In this document: piece after piece, positions 5,838 through 12,317 of the stretch
How positions within the stretch are numbered: position 1 is the first letter of the stretch
Layout of the letters: each line of letters begins with the position of its first letter
Assembly: GCA_946496415.1 (NCBI GenBank)
Contig: CAMMGP010000008.1
Location: 1-16,024, forward strand
Direction of reading: 5' to 3'
DNA from: an uncultured Clostridia bacterium
Lineage (GTDB): Bacteria; Bacillota; Clostridia; Christensenellales; Aristaeellaceae
DNA length: 16,024 nt
Made by a program: the position numbers and the translations under genes
Notes under the pieces: generated by a model
Database searches by the model: none
Seen by the model: only the letters and a program-made list of their open reading frames with translations
What the model was told of the DNA's origin: nothing

Positions 5838-8249
5838 TTAGAACGTTTGTTCGGTGCGGGCGATGATGTCGTCCTGCGTCTGGCGGGAGAGCACGTTGAA
5901 GAAAGCGCTGTACCCGGCTACGCGCACGATCAGGTCGCGGTGCTTTTCGGGGTGTACCTGCGCGTCCAGCAGCGTCGCCCGGTCGACGACGTTGTACTGC
6001 ACGTGATAGCCGTGCAAACGGTCGAAGAACGTGCGGATCATCATGATCAGCTTCTGCTTGTTCTCCTCTTTGGAGAGCAGCGATGGCGTGACCTTCTGGT
6101 TGAGCAGCACGCCGCCGGTGATCTCCTCGGTGTGCAGCTTGGAAACGCTCTTGAACACGCCCGTGGGGCCGCTCTTATCCATGGCGTGCGAAGGCGAGCA
6201 GCCCTCGGCCAGCGGTTCGCCGGCGTGGCGTCCGTCCGGCGTGGCCAGCGTGCCGCGCCCCTGACCGACGTTGGCGGAGATGGACGAGGTGCCGGCGTAG
6301 CGGATGCCGCCGATGGGGCCGCGCCCAAAGCGCGTGTTGGGATACTTCTTGATCTCGTCGATGTAACTCTCGTAGGCGTCCACCACGAGTTGATCGACGT
6401 AATCGTCGTCGTTGCCGTACTTGGGGGCCTCGTTGATGAGCATCTGGCGGATGCGCTCGCCCTCTTCGCCGGCAAAGTCCGTCTCCAGCGCCTCCCAGAG
6501 CTGGGCGGGCGTAAGCTTCTTTTCCTCGAATACCAGCTTCTTGATGGCGGCGAGGGAGTCAGCCAGGTTGGCGATGCCCACCTGCAGGCCGCTGATGAAG
6601 TCGTAGATCGCGCCGCCCTCCTTGAGGGTCAGGCCGCGGCCGATGCAGTCCTCGCACAGCGCCGAGCAGAGCACATCCGGCGCGTCCTCCTCGAGCACCA
6701 TGTCGCAGACGTTCTCGATGATGGCGCTGTGGCGGGTGAAATCGCGGATGATGACGTCCCAGGCGTGCTCCAGTTCCGCGTAGGTGCGCATATCGCGGAA
6801 GTGGCCCACGCCCTGCGTCAGCCGCGTGCCGCTCTGCGGATCCACGCCGTCGTTCATGGCGATGAGCAGGGACTTGGGGAAGTTCAAAAAACTCATGCCC
6901 GTGCAGCGATAGCCCCACTTGCCAGGCACGGCCGTCTCCACGCAGCCGATGGCGCTGTAGTTGTAGGCGTCCTCCTCGCGCACGCCGCGGGCGATGAACG
7001 AGGGGATGATGATCTCGTCGTTGTTGAAGGCGGGCATGCCGAAGCCGAGTTTGACCACTTCGATGGCCTCATCCATGAATTCCCTGCTCAGGCCGGCGTG
7101 GTAGCGCACGGTGAGGTTGGGCTGCGGCAGGCGCGTCTGCGAAACGCTGCGCAGGATGAGATAGGACAGCGGGTTGACCGCGTCGCGCTTGTCAGGCGTC
7201 TGACCGCCGACGGTGACGTTCTGATACAGAGGCGAGCCGGCGCTGAACTGCGTGTGCGTCCAGGAGCGCACCTTGTTGATGGTGAACGTCTTCAGCCAGA
7301 GGTTGGTGAGCAGTTCGCAGGCCTCGTCCTCGGTGATGCGCCCGCTCTCAAGATCGGCGGCGTAGTAGGGGTAGAGGAACTGATCCATGCGGCCGTAGGA
7401 GAGGGAATGACCATTGGATTCGATCTGCAGGATCAGGTGGATCAGCCACATGGACTGCACAGCCTCGCGCATCGTCTCCGCCGGCTCGTAGGGCACCTTG
7501 CGCAGTATGCGCGCCATTTCCAGAAGTTCGGCCTTGCGCGCATCGTCCGCCGTCTGCGCCTGCGCCTCGGCGAGATCCGCGTAGCGGCGGGCAAAGCCGC
7601 GCACCGCGTCGATGACGATGAGGATGGCCTGATAAAAGTAGAGTTTTTTCAGATCCGCCACCTGCGTAAGATCGAGTCTTTCCATGCAGGCGCGAGTGCG
7701 GGCCTCATAGGAGGCGAGGCCGCCGCGCAGAACGGAGGCGTAGTCCACGGCGATGTGGGCGTCGCCAGAGGTGAGATTGCCCTCGGCCTTGATGATGCCC
7801 AGGTCGTAAAACACCTTGCTCTGCGCCGGCATGGCCGCAAGGCCGCGGGAGAGCAGTGTGTTGTGCTGCCAGAAGGGGTAGATATCGCGCAGTTGCCGCT
7901 TGGTCTCCTCCGTGATGTAAAACACGTCGCCGTCGCGCTTGTCAAACTCGTCCAGTTCGCGGATGACCCAATCCATGGCGTATTCGGGGAATACGGGCGC
8001 GGAGCGGTTCTGCGAGGCCTGGTTGCCGGCGATCAGCGTCTCCGGCTCGATAAAGATGGTCATGTTTTGCAGTATATTGGCCAGCGTGTAGGCGCGCTTG
8101 AGCGTGATGGGCTTATCGGCGTGCTCCTTGTAACTCTGCGTGGCGAGCACAGCGCGCTCGGCGCAGATGTAGGGGCGGCATTCCAGAAGTTCCTCCCGGA
8201 ATTGCTGCATCCGGGGCGTGAGGTTCCCAAAGTGGGCGTTTTTGTTCAT
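5838..8249 (-). CDS. ybiW: YbiW-like glycyl radical enzyme (candidate 1,5-anhydroglucitol-6-phosphate lyase family)
   Basis: This is an 803-residue glycyl radical enzyme. The thiyl cysteine is C436 in IGCVETAVPGKWGYRCTGM, with E438, and the radical glycine is G779 in VRVAGYSAFF. Near-identical stretches to E. coli YbiW, recalled from memory, include IKAEGN, SGDAH, QIESNGHS, SAGSPLYQNVT, FGMPAFNNDEI, GTSSISAN and a C terminus like DDIIARTE. YbiW is reported to ring-open 1,5-anhydroglucitol-6-phosphate to 1-deoxyfructose-6-phosphate. It is not pyruvate formate-lyase, as there is no Cys-Cys pair. H165 is the likely substrate-pocket His, followed by IAVDY. ATG 8249 is chosen because AGGAGG (8257-8262) lies 7 nt upstream and a consensus promoter starts about 35 nt before it. 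It heads the minus-strand operon and is divergent from the activase at 8453, its likely partner. There is no N-terminal extension for microcompartment targeting. Subfamily placement is strong; the substrate is inferred. Confidence 0.92.
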   Translation of the reverse strand: MNKNAHFGNLTPRMQQFREELLECRPYICAERAVLATQSYKEHADKPITLKRAYTLANILQNMTIFIEPETLIAGNQASQNRSAPVFPEYAMDWVIRELDEFDKRDGDVFYITEETKRQLRDIYPFWQHNTLLSRGLAAMPAQSKVFYDLGIIKAEGNLTSGDAHIAVDYASVLRGGLASYEARTRACMERLDLTQVADLKKLYFYQAILIVIDAVRGFARRYADLAEAQAQTADDARKAELLEMARILRKVPYEPAETMREAVQSMWLIHLILQIESNGHSLSYGRMDQFLYPYYAADLESGRITEDEACELLTNLWLKTFTINKVRSWTHTQFSAGSPLYQNVTVGGQTPDKRDAVNPLSYLILRSVSQTRLPQPNLTVRYHAGLSREFMDEAIEVVKLGFGMPAFNNDEIIIPSFIARGVREEDAYNYSAIGCVETAVPGKWGYRCTGMSFLNFPKSLLIAMNDGVDPQSGTRLTQGVGHFRDMRTYAELEHAWDVIIRDFTRHSAIIENVCDMVLEEDAPDVLCSALCEDCIGRGLTLKEGGAIYDFISGLQVGIANLADSLAAIKKLVFEEKKLTPAQLWEALETDFAGEEGERIRQMLINEAPKYGNDDDYVDQLVVDAYESYIDEIKKYPNTRFGRGPIGGIRYAGTSSISANVGQGRGTLATPDGRHAGEPLAEGCSPSHAMDKSGPTGVFKSVSKLHTEEITGGVLLNQKVTPSLLSKEENKQKLIMMIRTFFDRLHGYHVQYNVVDRATLLDAQVHPEKHRDLIVRVAGYSAFFNVLSRQTQDDIIARTEQTF

Positions 8250-8290
8250 GCGTGAACCTCCTGTCTCCATCGTCATGGCTTCCTGTTTGC

Positions 8291-8319
8291 ATTATAGCAC
8301 GGACTTACGTTCGTGTCAA
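8291..8319 (-). promoter_or_regulatory. Consensus sigma-A promoter of the YbiW-like GRE operon
   Basis: On the minus strand a perfect TTGACA -35 (8314-8319) and perfect TATAAT -10 (8291-8296) are separated by exactly 17 bp. Transcription would begin near 8284, giving a leader of about 35 nt that contains the AGGAGG site. Such a strong promoter needs a repressor, and candidate operator repeats overlap its -35. Confidence 0.88.
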
Positions 8320-8345
8320 CAATTACTTTCGTTCATAAATAATTT
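8305..8345 (+). promoter_or_regulatory. Candidate DeoR operator between divergent GRE and activase promoters
   Basis: Two direct copies of TTAC(G/T)TTCGT occur at 8305-8314 and 8323-8332, 18 bp apart, and flank the GRE -35. The second copy continues as TTCATAAATAATTT, and the 23 bp 8323-8345 match 10155-10177 downstream of the kinase promoter at 19 of 23 positions. TTTCG-containing repeats of this type are common for DeoR-family sugar repressors, and a DeoR gene lies at 9246-9992. Confidence 0.6.
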
Positions 8346-8383
8346 CACGCGATGTTAAATTTTAGCAGGCTGCCGCAACGCTT

Positions 8384-8412
8384 TTGCCAAGGGTCGAAAA
8401 TGGTGATATAAT
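8384..8412 (+). promoter_or_regulatory. Sigma-A promoter of the short activase and DeoR genes
   Basis: TTGCCA (8384-8389) and a perfect TATAAT (8407-8412) are 17 bp apart. Transcription would start near 8419, which rules out the in-frame TTG at 8384 as the translation start of the activase and supports the ATG at 8453. Confidence 0.82.
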
Positions 8413-8452
8413 AACCAGTGGTAACTTTCAAATGAAAAGGAGGCGTGCGCTC

Positions 8453-9223
8453 ATGCCGGCGACCGGGAAGATCTTCAACATCCAGAAGTTCAGCATCAAC
8501 GACGGCCCGGGCATCCGCACCACGGTGTTTTTCAAGGGCTGCCCCCTCTCCTGCCGCTGGTGCAGCAATCCCGAATCGCAGAATCGCAACGCCGCCATCG
8601 CCGACGCCATGGCGGACGAAACCTATTGCGGCCGCGAGGTGACGGTGGAAGAGGTCATGGCCGAGGTGCGCAAGGACATGCCCTTTTATGAGGAGTCCGG
8701 CGGGGGAATGACGCTCTCCGGCGGCGAGGTGCTCCAGCAGATGGACTTTGCCATCGCGCTGATCGAGGCCGCCCGCGCCGAAAACATCCATGTGGCCGTG
8801 GAAACGACCGGCTATACGCCGCCTGAGCGCTTCAGGCGTTTCGCGCCGTTGCCGGATCTCTACCTCTTCGATTTTAAGCACTATGATCGCGAGATGCACC
8901 ACCAGGGCACGGGCGTTTACAACGACATCATTCTGGAAAACCTGCGCGCGGCGGTGGCCACGGGCCGCGAAGTGATCGCCCGCATTCCCGTCATCCCTGG
9001 GTTCAACACGGGGCTTTTGCGCGCGCGCGGCATGGCGCAGGCGCTGGTGGATGCAGGCGTGCGCACGGTGCATCTGCTGCCGTTTCATCAGTTCGGCGAA
9101 AAAAAGTATGAGGAACTGGGCGTTCCCTACGAATATAAAGGCGTAAAGCAGCTGCACCCCGAGGTGTTGGGCCGCTACCGGCAGGAATTTGTCGATCGCG
9201 GGCTTTTGTGCAGTTTCAAGTGA
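8453..9223 (+). CDS. Short glycyl radical enzyme activating enzyme lacking the auxiliary Fe-S domain
   Basis: This 256-residue radical SAM activase carries the motif CxxxCxxC at C30/C34/C37 (FKGCPLSCRWC) after the GRE-activase signature NDGPGIRTTVF, plus the GGE motif in TLSGGEVLQQ and the substrate-strand motif ETTGYT. Unlike the activase at 584-1477, the segment after SNPESQ is only about 20 residues (NRNAAIADAMADETYCGREV) and has a single Cys, so the usual eight-Cys ferredoxin domain is absent. In this respect it resembles pyruvate formate-lyase activase. ATG 8453 has AAAAGGAGG (8435-8443) with a 9-nt spacer. It is divergent from the YbiW-like GRE, which it presumably activates, and is followed 22 bp later by the DeoR gene in the same transcript. 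Activase function is very likely; the partner assignment is by position. Confidence 0.93.
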   Translation: MPATGKIFNIQKFSINDGPGIRTTVFFKGCPLSCRWCSNPESQNRNAAIADAMADETYCGREVTVEEVMAEVRKDMPFYEESGGGMTLSGGEVLQQMDFAIALIEAARAENIHVAVETTGYTPPERFRRFAPLPDLYLFDFKHYDREMHHQGTGVYNDIILENLRAAVATGREVIARIPVIPGFNTGLLRARGMAQALVDAGVRTVHLLPFHQFGEKKYEELGVPYEYKGVKQLHPEVLGRYRQEFVDRGLLCSFK

Positions 9224-9245
9224 CGGCGGGGGAAAGGATGACACG

Positions 9246-9992
9246 ATGAACAAACGGGAAAACGCGATCCTGGAATTGCTTTCCAAGCATGGAAGGCTGG
9301 AGGTGGCGTCGCTTGCGCAGATGCTCGCCGTTTCGCAGGTGACGATGCGCAAGGATCTGGACATGCTCGAGCGCCGCGGCGTCATTCGCCGCGAGCACGG
9401 CTACGCCGTCTTTGGCGGCGCGGACGACGTCAACAACCGCCTCGCCATCCACTATGAGGAAAAGCGCAAGATCGCCCGCGAGGCGGCCAAACTGGTCGGC
9501 CATGGCGAAACGGTGATGATCGAAAATGGCAGTTGTTGCACGCTGCTTGCCGAGGCCATCGCCGAAAACGCGCAGGATGTGACCATCGTCACCAACAGCG
9601 CCTTCATCGCCAGCTATATCCGCCGCATACAGGGCGCGCAGGTGGTGCTCCTGGGCGGCGATTTCCAGAACGAGGCGCAGGTGATGGTCGGCCCGGTGCT
9701 GCGCATCTGCGCCGAGCAGTTCCACGTCAACAAGCTGTTCGTCGGCGTGGACGGTTTCAACGAAAAGTACGGCTTCATGGCCGACAACCATCTGCGCGTG
9801 CAGGCCGTGCGCGATATGGCCGCGCAGGCCGATCAGGTGATCGTTTTGACGGAAAGCGAAAAATTCGGCCGTCAGAGCGTCGTGCGCCTTAATCTCGGCG
9901 AGAAGATCACCACGGTGGTCACGGATTCCGAGATCGACGCTGCCTCGCAGACCGCGCTCGCGCGCGCACACATCGGCGTCATCAGGGTCTGA
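9246..9992 (+). CDS. DeoR-family transcriptional repressor of sugar metabolism
   Basis: This 248-residue protein starts with a DeoR winged helix-turn-helix (residues 1-57: RENAILELLSKHGRLEVASLAQ, broken here before MLAVSQVTMRKDLDMLE, then RRGVIRREHG). The rest is the DeoR C-terminal sensor fold related to phosphosugar isomerases, seen in TIVTNS, VLLGGDFQNEAQVMVGP, KLFVGVDGF and VIVLTESEKFGRQSV. Such sensors bind phosphorylated sugars or polyols, which fits a kinase product as inducer. The usual sugar-phosphate loop reads MIENGSCCTLLAEA here. ATG 9246 has an AAAGGA site 7 nt upstream. It is co-transcribed with the short activase and ends before a strong terminator. Likely targets are the matching sites at 8305-8345 and 10155-10177. 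The family is secure; the operators and inducer are inferred. Confidence 0.93.
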   Translation: MNKRENAILELLSKHGRLEVASLAQMLAVSQVTMRKDLDMLERRGVIRREHGYAVFGGADDVNNRLAIHYEEKRKIAREAAKLVGHGETVMIENGSCCTLLAEAIAENAQDVTIVTNSAFIASYIRRIQGAQVVLLGGDFQNEAQVMVGPVLRICAEQFHVNKLFVGVDGFNEKYGFMADNHLRVQAVRDMAAQADQVIVLTESEKFGRQSVVRLNLGEKITTVVTDSEIDAASQTALARAHIGVIRV

Positions 9993-10023
9993 CCGCCGAC
10001 CGCAAAATCCGCAAAACTTTCGT

Positions 10024-10070
10024 TTGCCGGAAAGATCGCTTCTTTCCGGCAATAATTTTTTTGTTTTTTT
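10024..10070 (+). terminator. Rho-independent terminator after the DeoR gene
   Basis: A perfect 12-bp stem pairs 10024-10035 (TTGCCGGAAAGA) with 10041-10052 (TCTTTCCGGCAA) around a 5-nt loop, and is followed by TAATTTTTTTG and a second T7 run. It lies about 30 nt after the DeoR stop and separates this transcript from the kinase promoter at 10094. Confidence 0.95.
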
Positions 10071-10093
10071 GAAAATTTTCCGTGGCAACGCTA

Positions 10094-10122
10094 TTGACAG
10101 AACTGGCGATTTATGCTATCAT
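10094..10122 (+). promoter_or_regulatory. Sigma-A promoter of the ROK kinase (and probably ABC) operon
   Basis: A perfect TTGACA -35 (10094-10099) and TATCAT -10 (10117-10122) are 17 bp apart. Transcription would start near 10129, leaving a leader of about 70 nt that contains the candidate operator. Confidence 0.85.
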
Positions 10123-10136
10123 ACACACATCAAAAC

Positions 10137-10177
10137 TTACAAACAAACGATAATTTGATTTCGATCATAAATGATTT
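10137..10177 (+). promoter_or_regulatory. Candidate DeoR operator in the kinase leader
   Basis: Just downstream of the predicted transcription start lies AAACGATAATTTG followed by ATTTCGATCATAAATGATTT. The part 10155-10177 matches 8323-8345 at 19 of 23 positions. It contains a perfect 12-bp palindrome, ATCATAAATGAT (10164-10175). A repressor bound here would block elongation or initiation. The position, immediately after the promoter, suits a DeoR-type repressor. Confidence 0.6.
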
Positions 10178-10198
10178 GAATTGTGAGCGTGATTGAGA

Positions 10199-11128
10199 AT
10201 GTATCGCATCGGCGTCGACGCCGGAGGCACCAAGGTCGCCTACGGACTGTTTGATGAAAACGACAGGCTCGTCGCCCGCCGGCAGCATCCCACGCCCATT
10301 GAGGCTGACGGCCCGGCCTTTGCCGATCTGGTCATCGAAAACACGCGCGCCCTGCTGGACGAAACGGGGGTCGACGCTTCCCGCATCTCCGGCATGGGCA
10401 TTTGCATGCCCTCGTTTATACTTTACGAAAAGGGCTATGTGTTCATGACCTCGGCGATGGTCAACATCCGCGACTTCGCCATGCGCGACTACATGGCCGA
10501 GCGCCTGCCCATCCCCGTGGTGTTGGACAATGACAGCAACTGCGCGGCGCTGGCCGAATACCGCTTCGGCGCTGGCCGCGGCAGCCGCGACATGATCTAC
10601 ATGGCGGCCAGCACGGGCGTGGGCAGCGGCCTGATCCTCGATGGCAAGATCTTCCGCGGCAGCTATGGCTGGGCGGGCGAGAGCGGCCACATGCTCATCA
10701 CGCCGGACAGCGGTGTGGAGTGCGGCTGCCGCAACAGCGGCTGCTTCATGTCCTGGGCCAGCGGACGCTATATTCCGCATCAGATCCGCCGCAAGGCCGC
10801 GGGCCGGAAAACTTCGCTGGATCTGAACGGCGAACTGGATGGCCGCGCGCTGCTCAGGGCCTGCGAGGAGGGCGACGAACTGGCGCTGGAGATCCTCGAT
10901 CAGATGGCCTACTATCTGGGAATCTGTGTTTTCAACATTTATCAGCTTTTGAATGTAAATCTCTTTGTCTTTGGCGGCGGGCTCGTCAATTTCGGCGATC
11001 TGCTCTTCAGCCGCGTGCGCAAAACGTTTGACCGCTATAACCACATCGACCTGCCCGTGGACTTCCGCTTTGCCCAGTTCAAAGCTGATTTCGGCATCAT
11101 CGGCGCGGCGGAACTCGTTCGCGGCTAA
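10199..11128 (+). CDS. ROK-family sugar kinase (glucokinase-like)
   Basis: This 309-residue cytoplasmic ROK kinase would phosphorylate the sugar or cyclic polyol brought in by the ABC transporter encoded downstream. The ATP-binding loop is GVDAGGTKVAYG (D7, G9-G10-T11). The catalytic base is D112 in LDNDSNCAALAEY. The sugar-binding ESGH motif ends at H164, which together with C175, C177 and C182 (CGCRNSGC) forms the ROK zinc site. The consensus continues GCxE, but here it is GCFM, so the Glu is lost. A C-terminal FVFGGGLVN motif closes the nucleotide site. ATG 10199 gives the family-typical MYRIGVDAGG start; a TTG at 10193 is also possible, and a stop codon directly before it excludes anything longer. 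The ribosome site is weak (GTGAGCG). An E. coli-type glucokinase specificity, or 1,5-anhydrohexitols, is plausible but not shown. Confidence 0.93.
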   Translation: MYRIGVDAGGTKVAYGLFDENDRLVARRQHPTPIEADGPAFADLVIENTRALLDETGVDASRISGMGICMPSFILYEKGYVFMTSAMVNIRDFAMRDYMAERLPIPVVLDNDSNCAALAEYRFGAGRGSRDMIYMAASTGVGSGLILDGKIFRGSYGWAGESGHMLITPDSGVECGCRNSGCFMSWASGRYIPHQIRRKAAGRKTSLDLNGELDGRALLRACEEGDELALEILDQMAYYLGICVFNIYQLLNVNLFVFGGGLVNFGDLLFSRVRKTFDRYNHIDLPVDFRFAQFKADFGIIGAAELVRG

Positions 11129-11189
11129 GAACTGCCGTCAGCCTTATTATACGGCGCCGCCCGGCGCGTGACAATCCACAAAACGCTGC

Positions 11190-11216
11190 AAAAGGTGCAC
11201 AATCTGCTACTCTTTG
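11190..11216 (+). promoter_or_regulatory. Candidate regulatory element B, matching element A near the PflD-like GRE
   Basis: The sequence AAAAGGTGCACAATC followed by TGCTACTCTTTG lies in the 157-bp gap before the binding-protein gene. It matches 3936-3960 at 14 of the first 15 positions and again over CTCTTTG, with one 2-nt gap. Its position about 15 nt upstream of the predicted -35 at 11232 suggests an activator site, possibly for the AraC protein. Confidence 0.35.
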
Positions 11217-11231
11217 ATTCTCCAAGTGCTC

Positions 11232-11260
11232 TTGCAGGCAAGAAGCCTGCACAGTATAAG
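11232..11260 (+). promoter_or_regulatory. Possible promoter with internal inverted repeat before the binding-protein gene
   Basis: TTGCAG (11232-11237) and TATAAG (11255-11260) are 17 bp apart, and the spacer contains most of a perfect inverted repeat TGCAGGC-aagaa-GCCTGCA (11233-11251). Transcription would start near 11267, only a few nt before the AAGGAGG site (11270-11276), which makes the promoter doubtful. The repeat could instead be an operator or a small RNA hairpin in a transcript that comes from the kinase promoter. No clear terminator separates the kinase from this gene. Confidence 0.35.
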
Positions 11261-11285
11261 AACGAACCGAAGGAGGAACCACTCA

Positions 11286-12227
11286 ATGAAAAAGCTGTTT
11301 GCCCTGTTGCTGGTGCTGGTGCTCGCGTTCGCGTGCGCAACGGCCGCTACCGCCGAAGGCGAGGAGATCAAGGTCGCGTTCATCACCCAGTCGCTGACCA
11401 ACGCTTCGCAGGCCTACGCCTGGACGCAGTTTGAGAAGTACGCCCCTGAATACGGCTTCACCGTGCAGGTGTTCGACGAGGAATACAACGCCGAGAACGG
11501 CGACCGCGCCATCCGCCAGTGCATCGCCGACGGCTATGACGCCATCTGCATCAACCCTACCGATCCCAGCGCCATCATTCCCGCGCTGATGGACGCGCAG
11601 GCCGCCGGCGTCATCGTCGGCCTCTATTCCTCCGACCTTGCCGACGCGGACAAGGAGTTCCGTGACTTCATGTGCGGCACGGACGATGTGATGTGCGGCG
11701 AAATGGCTGCCGAGATCCTCATGGAGAACTTCCCGGACGGCTGCAATGTCGTCGAGGTGGGCGGCCAGTCCGGCCACAGCGCGCAGATCAAGCGCCATGA
11801 CGGCTTCATCAACACCATCGAAGGCAGCAACATCACCCTGCTCGACTCCAAGGATTGCGCCGAGTGGGCCAGCGACGACGCCCTCGCCATCATGGAGGAC
11901 TTCATCGTCAAGTATGGCGACGACATCCAGGCTGTCTACTGCCACTGGGATGTGGGCGCCACCGGCTGCATCGAGGCCCTGAAGAACGCGGGCATGGAAG
12001 ACGTCTACGTCATCGGCGTTGACGGCTGCTCCGTCGGTTACGACCAGGTGCGCGAGGGCACGCAGGCCCTGTGCATCGGCCAGTCCTTCTCCCAGATGAC
12101 CCAGGACGCCTTTGACACCATCACCAAGCTGCTCAACGGCGAAGAACTGGAAAACGACGTCATCTGGACCAACCTCGACGTCGTTACCGCCGAAACCATC
12201 GACGATTACCCCTACCCCGAGTGGTAA
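11286..12227 (+). CDS. Sugar ABC transporter substrate-binding protein (RbsB-like)
   Basis: This 313-residue exported binding protein belongs to the ribose/galactose type (Peripla_BP_4). It starts with a signal peptide, MKKLFALLLVLVLAFACATA, with a likely cut near ATAATA|EG. A Cys is present in LAFAC, but the sequence is not a canonical lipobox, so membrane anchoring is uncertain. The mature part begins EEIKVAFITQSLTNASQAY, typical of the sugar family. Further hallmarks are YDAICINPTDPSAIIPALMDAQAAGV, broken here before VVEVGGQSGHSAQIKRHDGF, and the late VIGVDGCS. The N-terminal and C-terminal Rossmann lobes are both complete. ATG 11286 has AAGGAGG with a 9-nt spacer; an in-frame ATG at 11214 would add 24 residues ahead of the signal peptide and is rejected. 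It heads the transporter genes and follows the ROK kinase. The ligand is unknown; a cyclic hexose or hexitol fits the context. Confidence 0.93.
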   Translation: MKKLFALLLVLVLAFACATAATAEGEEIKVAFITQSLTNASQAYAWTQFEKYAPEYGFTVQVFDEEYNAENGDRAIRQCIADGYDAICINPTDPSAIIPALMDAQAAGVIVGLYSSDLADADKEFRDFMCGTDDVMCGEMAAEILMENFPDGCNVVEVGGQSGHSAQIKRHDGFINTIEGSNITLLDSKDCAEWASDDALAIMEDFIVKYGDDIQAVYCHWDVGATGCIEALKNAGMEDVYVIGVDGCSVGYDQVREGTQALCIGQSFSQMTQDAFDTITKLLNGEELENDVIWTNLDVVTAETIDDYPYPEW

Positions 12228-12253
12228 TCCGCCGGTAAGCGCAACACAACGCA

Positions 12254-12287
12254 CCGACCCGCCCCGGTTCCTCCGCGGGCGGGTCGG
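12254..12287 (+). other. Stable intercistronic hairpin between binding protein and ATPase genes
   Basis: A perfect 11-bp GC-rich stem pairs 12254-12264 (CCGACCCGCCC) with 12277-12287 (GGGCGGGTCGG) around a 12-nt loop. No T-run follows, so it is not a standard terminator. As in other sugar ABC operons, such a structure can stabilise the upstream binding-protein message and lower expression of the membrane genes. Confidence 0.7.
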
Positions 12288-12317
12288 CTCCATAAGACAA
12301 CGCAAGGGGGACTGAAT

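Noticed and set aside
1474..8249. Annotation of either GRE as true pyruvate formate-lyase
   Set aside because: Both have a single active-site Cys in GCVE instead of adjacent cysteines, and both sit in a sugar-uptake context.
1474..8249. Choline, propanediol or glycerol GRE microcompartment locus
   Set aside because: There are no shell proteins, aldehyde dehydrogenase or targeting extensions, and the sequence stretches fit PflD and YbiW better.
5847..8255. Plus-strand open frame of about 802 codons opposite the YbiW-like GRE
   Set aside because: It is an antisense shadow for the same reason; the minus strand shows all GRE catalytic motifs.
8384..8452. Upstream TTG start for the short activase
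   Set aside because: The TTG is part of the predicted -35 box, and the -10 lies within the extension. The family motif begins right after ATG 8453, which has a strong ribosome site.
11153..11168. Small GC-rich inverted repeat after the ROK kinase as a terminator
   Set aside because: The stem is only 5 bp and no T-run follows, so read-through into the transporter genes is likely.
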